From Apiospora phragmitis (Eukaryota > Ascomycota > Sordariomycetes > Amphisphaeriales > Apiosporaceae): 64,000 nt of DNA. A program made the translations under genes and the position numbers. The DNA lies in the NCBI GenBank assembly GCA_038363925.1, contig JAQQWL010000013.1:2790001-2854000 (forward strand), written 5' to 3'. Below the pieces are notes generated by a model. It had not been told where the DNA came from and did not search any database. It worked only from the letters and a program-made list of their open reading frames with translations. Position 1 is the first letter of the stretch. Each line of letters opens with the position of its first letter. Positions 57,450-64,000 of this stretch are shown in pieces.

Positions 57450-60400
57450 TCGAATAAAAGAGTACTAATTATTAATATTATTATATTAAATTCGAAAAAA
57501 GCGTAATAAGCTCTTAATTAAAAGTATTTTAAAATAAATACCTTATAATATTAATAAATTACGCGAAGAAGTACGTTTTTGTTATATAATTATTAATATT
57601 ATTTAAACCTTTATTATATTAAAAAAAGGTATAAAAATTAATACGTTAACCTTTTTTAACGAAATAAGCGAAAACTTCCGAGGCTTTTTTATTTAGGTTA
57701 AAACTTATTAACGGTTTTATAAAAAAACGTTCCAGGACGTTATTTAACGAGTTATTTACGCCGCCTCGTTTTTTAAGGATAAGGTACTCGCTTAGTTCGA
57801 ACCTTACTTAGATAAACTTATAAAAAACGATTAGCAAGTTAAGTTATACCGCACAGAAATATAATATATTTTCGAGAGTTACGACGGCTTCGAATAGGCC
57901 TTTAAATTATTCTTTTAGAACCCTGACGAAAAGCGATAGGCGGAAAGGGAACTTAAAACCTTTAAGTAGAAAAGATTAGCCGCCTTTTATACAGCCGAGT
58001 TCCGGCGTATTATAACCCGATTAAATTATATTGAAGCTATGAAAATTATAATATATTATTGAGGATTGAAGATAATATTAAGGACGAATTTAGCCGGCTT
58101 AACGCCATTAATAATTTTTTTTCGTATATAGAATTTATTATTAAAATCAATACCCGTATATATAAGTAACGCCGCGAAAAATAAAGCGGACTTTAACAAT
58201 AAACTAATTAAACTTAAATTAATATAGGGTAACTATATTAATATAATTATATACCGTTTAAAAATATTATAGCGTATAGTTATTATAATAAACTTATAAA
58301 CTTTAACGTTATTAAATACGATAAATAAAATAAAAAGTTACGTAATATTTATTATAATTATTAAAAACTAAAATATTACGCTTAAAAAAATCAAGTATCG
58401 AAAAAAGATTTCTAACGAGTCCTAAAAAGATAACATATTAATATTATTAAAATAAAGGCTACCCTTAACGTAGCTATTAAAAATAATAGCGCTATTATTA
58501 AACATGGTAGCTTATCCTGAATAGCCTATTACAACAATAGGTACACTTTTTATTTAATAAATAAAGAAAGTACCGGATAATTCCTTAAAACTTTAAAAAA
58601 TAAAGAGGACCATAGCCGAAACGTTGCGATAATACGAAAAAAATAACCCCTTTTTTATAACGAAAATAATAATTTAATAAATAATACTATAAACTAATTA
58701 AAATAATTAATAAATTATAAACATTTAATAAATATATTAATAAACGAATTAATAAACGAAATTATTAAATTTAAAAACTTTAAAACCAACGGGTGGTTAA
58801 TTATCTTTAATATTTTTTACCCCAACTTAAAATATTTACGCTAAATACTTATTACGGCCGGTTTTAATTAAAAAATCTATAATAACTACATAATAAAGAA
58901 TAATTTATAAATCTCCCCTATATATAAAAAATATTTTACGTTTTTATAAATCTCGTATATATACGACGCTTATACGGAACACCTCGCGGAGAAACTCAAA
59001 CACGAATAATTTCCTTAAAAGATCAATAAGCGACCTATTACGTAACCATACCCGGATTATATTATCAAAAAAATCCGAACGTCAATCCCAAACAAACAAC
59101 ACGCGTACCTATTAATATAAAAAAACCCACGATAACCACGATAATACCACTTAAAAAAACGAAATTAAAAGGAATACTTCGAAGACTAATACCTTAAACA
59201 CGCTTAAAAAAAATCGCGAGCCTATAAACGTCTAAAAAAAAGCACTTAATACCTTTAAAACACATAAATATATACCCGACAAAAAAACCCCCTTACTATA
59301 CTAAAGAACCTATAAAACGTTTATAAACTATCGCGAATTTAATAAACCTTCGAATTATTAAAAAAACCCGAATCTTAAACATTAAAAATAATACTTCATA
59401 TAAAGAAAAGTATAAAAACACCCTTACTAATATACTAAAAGGCACCCTATAAAAAACAAAAGGAATAACGGCGACGATACGAAGATTAATCGTAAAATAT
59501 CGTTAATAACCTATAGACATAACGTTTAAAAAATAGACGCCGCCTATTATAAAAAGATAACAACAGGCGGACCAAAATAGGTCCCTATACCAAATAATAA
59601 ATAATCGAGATATTTATAAGTATATTATATTAATACTAGGCATAAAAAAAGTCTATATTAAAACGTTATTCAATAACGGAACGTAAAGAAACTATATTTT
59701 ATTATAAATCATTAATTACCTTAAATTCGAATAATAAGAAAAAAATACTTTATACCGACTTAAAACCGTTAATAAAGGACTTATAACTTATAACAATAAA
59801 GAAGTACGGAAAGAAGTCGTAAACCTTCCGGTTAACATCGGAGAACGCCATAAATAAATCATGTATAACATCACGAACATCGCAAGATACAACATAATTT
59901 TAAAAATACCCTAATTACAGGTAAACAATCCTAAAATTAATTAAAAAATAGGCTAATTTTAATAAAATATATTAAAAAGAGGTTTAATTAATAAATAACA
60001 GTTTAAAAAACGCCCCCTTAATAAATTTAAAGTTTTTAAAGTATATATTATTATTAAAAAACCTAAGCCGAACGTTATAATAATTATATTAAAAAAATAC
60101 CGGTAATTCGAAGCATTTTTTAATAAGAAATTAGAAATAGGCTTACTATTTTATACATAATAGGATTATAAGATACCTTTTAAAAATAAGAAGGAACCCC
60201 TATTTATACCTATATATAAACTTAACTAGGAGCACGAACAAGCCTTAAAAGAATATATCACGGAAAATCTCGAAAAAAGAGTTATCCAACCATCCATATT
60301 ACCAGCAAGCTTCCCTATCCTCTTCGTCCTAAAAAAAAACAAGAACGGGAAACCCAAATAGCGTATATACATCGATTACCGGAAGCTCAACGAAATCACT

Positions 60401-62900
60401 ATTAAGAACCGGTACCCCTTACTTTTAATCGGCGATTTACGGAATAAACTACTACACGTTAAAATTTTTATAATACTCGACCTCCTTAATATATATAACC
60501 TAATCCGAATTAAAAAAAAAAAATAGAAAACCGCGTTCTAAACTAAGTACGGTTATTTTAAATATTAAGCTATACCGTTTAACTTAATTAATATACTAGC
60601 TAACTTTTAATCTATAATTAATTATATTTTATAAAAATATTTCAATAAGTTCGTTGTAATATACCTCGATAATATCCTTATTTATTCTAAGAATAACGAG
60701 TAATACCGAAAATACGTAAAATTAATACTCTAAAAATTATAAAACGCTAACTTATTAATTAACTTAAAAAAAGCGAATTCTATTAATAATCCGTTATTTT
60801 TATAAAATACGTAATATCCCCAGGCGAAATCCGAATAGAACCTTCGAAAATCTTAATAATTAAGGAATAGCCTACGCCTATAAGCGTTATAAAAGTTAAA
60901 TCCTTTTTAAAACTAGCTAATTATTACCGGATTTTCGTCCCCGGATTTAATAAAATAGCGACACCTTTAACAAACCTAATAAAAAAGGACGAATTATTCT
61001 AATAAATAAAAAAAAAAACAAAGCCTTTTATAATATTAAAGAACGAATCCTTAACGAATTAATACTTCGCGTAACAAATCTATCCAAAGCCTTTAAAATC
61101 GAAACCGACGTATCAAACTATACGATCGGAGGATAACTAAATCAACGAAATAATAACAAAAAGCCGTACCACGTCGTATTTTTTTCAAAAAAGCTTAACA
61201 AATTAGAGCTTAACTATTAAATCTATAATAAAAAACTAATAATTATTATTAAAACTTACAAAAAATAAAAATATTACTTTAACGAAATAATAAAACTAAT
61301 TAAAGTCTATACCGATTATAAAAACCTTACGACGTTTATTATTACTAAAAAATTAAATAAATAATAAATATAATAGTTTAAATTCCTTTTAAAATTTAAC
61401 CTCACCATTATTTATTAAAAAAGTAACGAAAACGGTCGCGCCGATACGCTAAGCCGATAACCGGACCATTAAGAGGAGGTTCCGCCCGAAACGCGAATAA
61501 TTCTCGCCTACGACTAAAACGGCAACCTCGTACCCTTAAAATAATTAAACATTACGAACCACGTTTAATATAACAATAAATAGGTTACTAAGTTTCGATA
61601 ATTTAACCAGACCCCTGACCTCGTAAACTACCCTAAAAATTATTTCGAAGACCGCGACGGTTTCGCCTTCTACCGAAATAAGATTTATATCCCCGAATAA
61701 TATCGCGAGGACTTTATTAAAGAATTCTATAAGCACCCTATACACGAACACCAAAGGATATTCAAAACCTAAAAAAGGATTACTAAGCAATTCGACTATA
61801 GAAACCTCAAAATAATCGTAACCAAAATAATCAGCAAATATAACCTCTATAATAAAGCCAAAGCCGCCCGATACCGACTATACAAAGAATTATAACTAAT
61901 CCTACCGCCAAACAAAATATAAAAAACTATCGTACTTAACTTCGTTATTAAACTACCCCTATTAAAAAAACCCCTAACCAAGGTCAACTATAATAGCATC
62001 TTAGTTATTATAAATAAACTTATAAAATATACCTACTTCTTACCGTATAAAGAATTTAACGATATTAACGATTTAACGTACACATTCCTCCGAATAATCG
62101 TTAACTAGTATAGACTACCCGAAATAATTATCTCCGATAAAAATAAATTATTCACCGCTAAATTTTAGAAGTTATTTATAGCATAACTTAGAATTAAGCA
62201 TAAACTATTTACGGCTTACTACCTCTAAACGAATAAATAAACCGAATAAATAAACTAAACATTAAAATAATACCTACGCTACTATATTAATTACAAATAA
62301 AATAATTAAATATAATTATTACTAATAACCCAATTCGTTTATAACAGCGCAAATAACGAAGCTACACACATATTACCATTTCGAATAAATTATAAATATA
62401 ATTTAGAAATTATTAAAAAACCAAAGGAAAAGGAGCTAGCACTAATTACGACTATTTAAATCGAGAAATTAAAAAAACTCTAAATTACGCTATAACAAGA
62501 CCTTACCTTCTTTTAATAATAAATAAAAAGATACGCCGACTAAATAAAGTTAAAGGGACTAGTTTTTAAAGAAAGAAAAAAAGTTTACCTCTTATAACGA
62601 AACATTAAAACAAAACGATTAAGCAATAAATTAGACTTTAAAAAAATAAAACTATTTAAAATTATAAAAATTATTTTAAAAACTAATTATTAATTATTAT
62701 TACTTAAAATAATACGGGTATACTTTATATTTTATATTTTATTATTTAAATTAGTAGCTGAGAAAACCCTAATCGATATATAATTAAAAATTAAAATAGA
62801 TTAATACAAGTACGAAATCGATAGAATTATTAATAAAAAAAAGAAAGGATAGAACTTTTAATACCTCGTTTAATAAAAAGGCTACCCGTTAGAAAATAAT
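57450..62900 (+). pseudogene. Degenerate gag-pol of gypsy C
   Basis: Gag about 57,450-58,500; RT core about 60,250-60,760 with YLDN in place of YLDD near 60,660; integrase about 61,600-62,450, with NKLIKYTYFLPYKEFNDIN. Stops throughout. Parts of RT are less mutated than in gypsy A, consistent with a younger insertion. Confidence 0.82.
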
Positions 62901-63638
62901 ACTTAAGAGCCTAGGAAATACTTGGCGAACGCCGCGGAAAAACTCTAGAAGTTTGAAGAGGAGCTTCCCCCGCGAGGATCGACGGCCTAAGCTGGGGAAA
63001 CCTATTAAATTAAGAAACGACTAATTAATATCCTTAAAAATATTTAAAAAACGTAAATTATTAAAAACGAAGTTCTTCTAATTAATAATCGAGGAAAAAA
63101 TATTATTTTTTTTATTTAGTTTTTATATTCCCCGACGAAACGTTTCCGAACGCTTTTTTATTACGACCTTTTTTATATAATAAAAACGGGCTAAATAACC
63201 TAAAGCGGTAGATAACTACGTTTATAAAAAAAATAAAGTTTCCTTTACGTTTAACTTTTCCTCCTCTAGCTTTTTTTATTAAATAGCTAGCTTCGTTAGG
63301 GCTAACGTAATAAAAATACTATTATAAGAACGGCTAACCCGAATATATTCTAAATAACGAAACGACTTTTCGCTTATATAATAAGCTAGGTTTTAACGAA
63401 AATAACGAGTATAAAATATACTAATTAAGTTACCCATAGATTCCACATTAATAGCAAGAACTAAACGCGCGATAGTTTTTTTAAACCGAGATTTTTCGAT
63501 ATAATTAGTTATAATAAATAGATATTATAATAAAAAATAATAAAAAAAAGAAACTTATTATAATTTAATAATACAGGTAATTAGGATATTTATAAAATTA
63601 ATACTTTAAAAATAAAGCGGTTAGAAAAAGGAGGATAA

Positions 63639-64000
63639 TATTATAACCTAACCTAACCATACGGCTAAAACCTTATTCGCTAAAACGGAACTACTATACC
63701 CTAACCAAGCTATAACGTTATAACTACCGACCGTATTATTAACTATATTAATATAAACTTTCCTATATTATAAAAACGCGCAAATATAACTACGAAAATA
63801 TTCTAAATAGCGAAAGAATAAACCCGACCCAAGAAAGCAGCTAAGAAGGAGCTACGGGACGAAGAGCGACTAAACTACCGCTCTAACGAGTAAGCTAAAA
63901 ATAACGGAATTACGGCGCCCTTAAATAAACCGCTAGAATAAATCACCGTAATCTAAAGGATAAATTACCGTAAGCTAATAACGGGATTACTATAAACTAA
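63639..64000 (+). repeat. 3' LTR of gypsy C, truncated by the window end
   Basis: Starts TATTATAACCTAACC after a purine-rich AAAAAGGAGGATAA tract; matches the first 360 bp of 56547-57231. Confidence 0.85.

Larger units (their letters stand above)
46498..64000 (+). mobile_element. Fot1-like DNA transposon family 1, copy 2, hosting the second nest (right end outside the window)
   Basis: Starts ACGTACGTTACAC after a TA and aligns in reverse with the right end of the 17,340-19,212 copy. Its own sequence is visible at 46498-47006 and 49582-49849, in the order expected from copy 1, with insertions between. The transposase strand here is plus. It is more mutated than copy 1. The far end was not reached. 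Confidence 0.8.
56547..64000 (+). mobile_element. Ty3/gypsy retrotransposon C (runs off the right edge)
   Basis: 5' LTR 56547-57231 (685 bp), gag-pol, then the 3' LTR from 63639 to beyond the window. TTATA precedes it at 56542-56546. Internal length is about 6.4 kb. It is inserted into gypsy D and is the youngest gypsy layer here. Confidence 0.85.

Noticed and set aside
61545..61790. 81-codon minus-strand frame
   Set aside because: Lies antisense to the integrase region of gypsy C; a chance opening in AT-rich, RIP-mutated DNA.

Overview
The window reads as nuclear DNA of a filamentous ascomycete (Pezizomycotina, probably a Sordariomycete; the species cannot be told). Genes are GC-rich, carry short GT-AG introns (about 50-105 nt) and include a Zn2Cys6 regulator, a STAND-like NTPase, a GH17 glucanase and an oxidosqualene cyclase. 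They alternate with extremely AT-rich, stop-riddled blocks in which C-to-T and G-to-A changes have erased transposon coding, as repeat-induced point mutation (RIP) does.

Layout. 0.3-17.3 kb is a gene block: SEC7 Arf-GEF (+), a Zn2Cys6 transcription factor (-), a two-domain protein with a nucleotidyltransferase-like part and a kinase-like part (-), a signal-peptide/single-TM protein (-) and a small cysteine-rich secreted protein (-). 17.34-19.21 kb is a RIP-mutated Fot1/pogo-type DNA transposon. At 19.79-20.45 kb two truncated genes meet head on at a breakpoint near 19,899. 20.45-37.01 kb is a transposon nest inside one of those genes, a DUF7025-type AAA ATPase: a Fot1-like element holds a Ty3/gypsy element, which holds a Ty1/copia element, which holds a 495-bp miniature LTR element. 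37.0-46.5 kb is a gene island: the 5' part of the disrupted ATPase gene, a divergent STAND-like gene, an oxidosqualene cyclase with two stops of RIP type, a GH17 glucanase and a nitroreductase. 46.5-64.0 kb is a second nest (Fot1-like, solo copia LTR, another Fot1-like element, a miniature element, a second copia and three gypsy copies) that runs off the right edge.

The most novel material is a family of about 494-bp LTR miniatures (TRIM/SMART type): three full copies, each with an exact 5-bp target duplication, 129-130-bp terminal repeats and tRNA-like box motifs. Next is an antisense ORF that recurs near the 3' LTR of two diverged gypsy elements. Many genes carry one-base frameshifts, most in homopolymers, even in the essential SEC7. 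This points to consensus errors rather than decay, and should be kept apart from the real lesions (transposon insertion, CAG-to-TAG stops, breakpoint).
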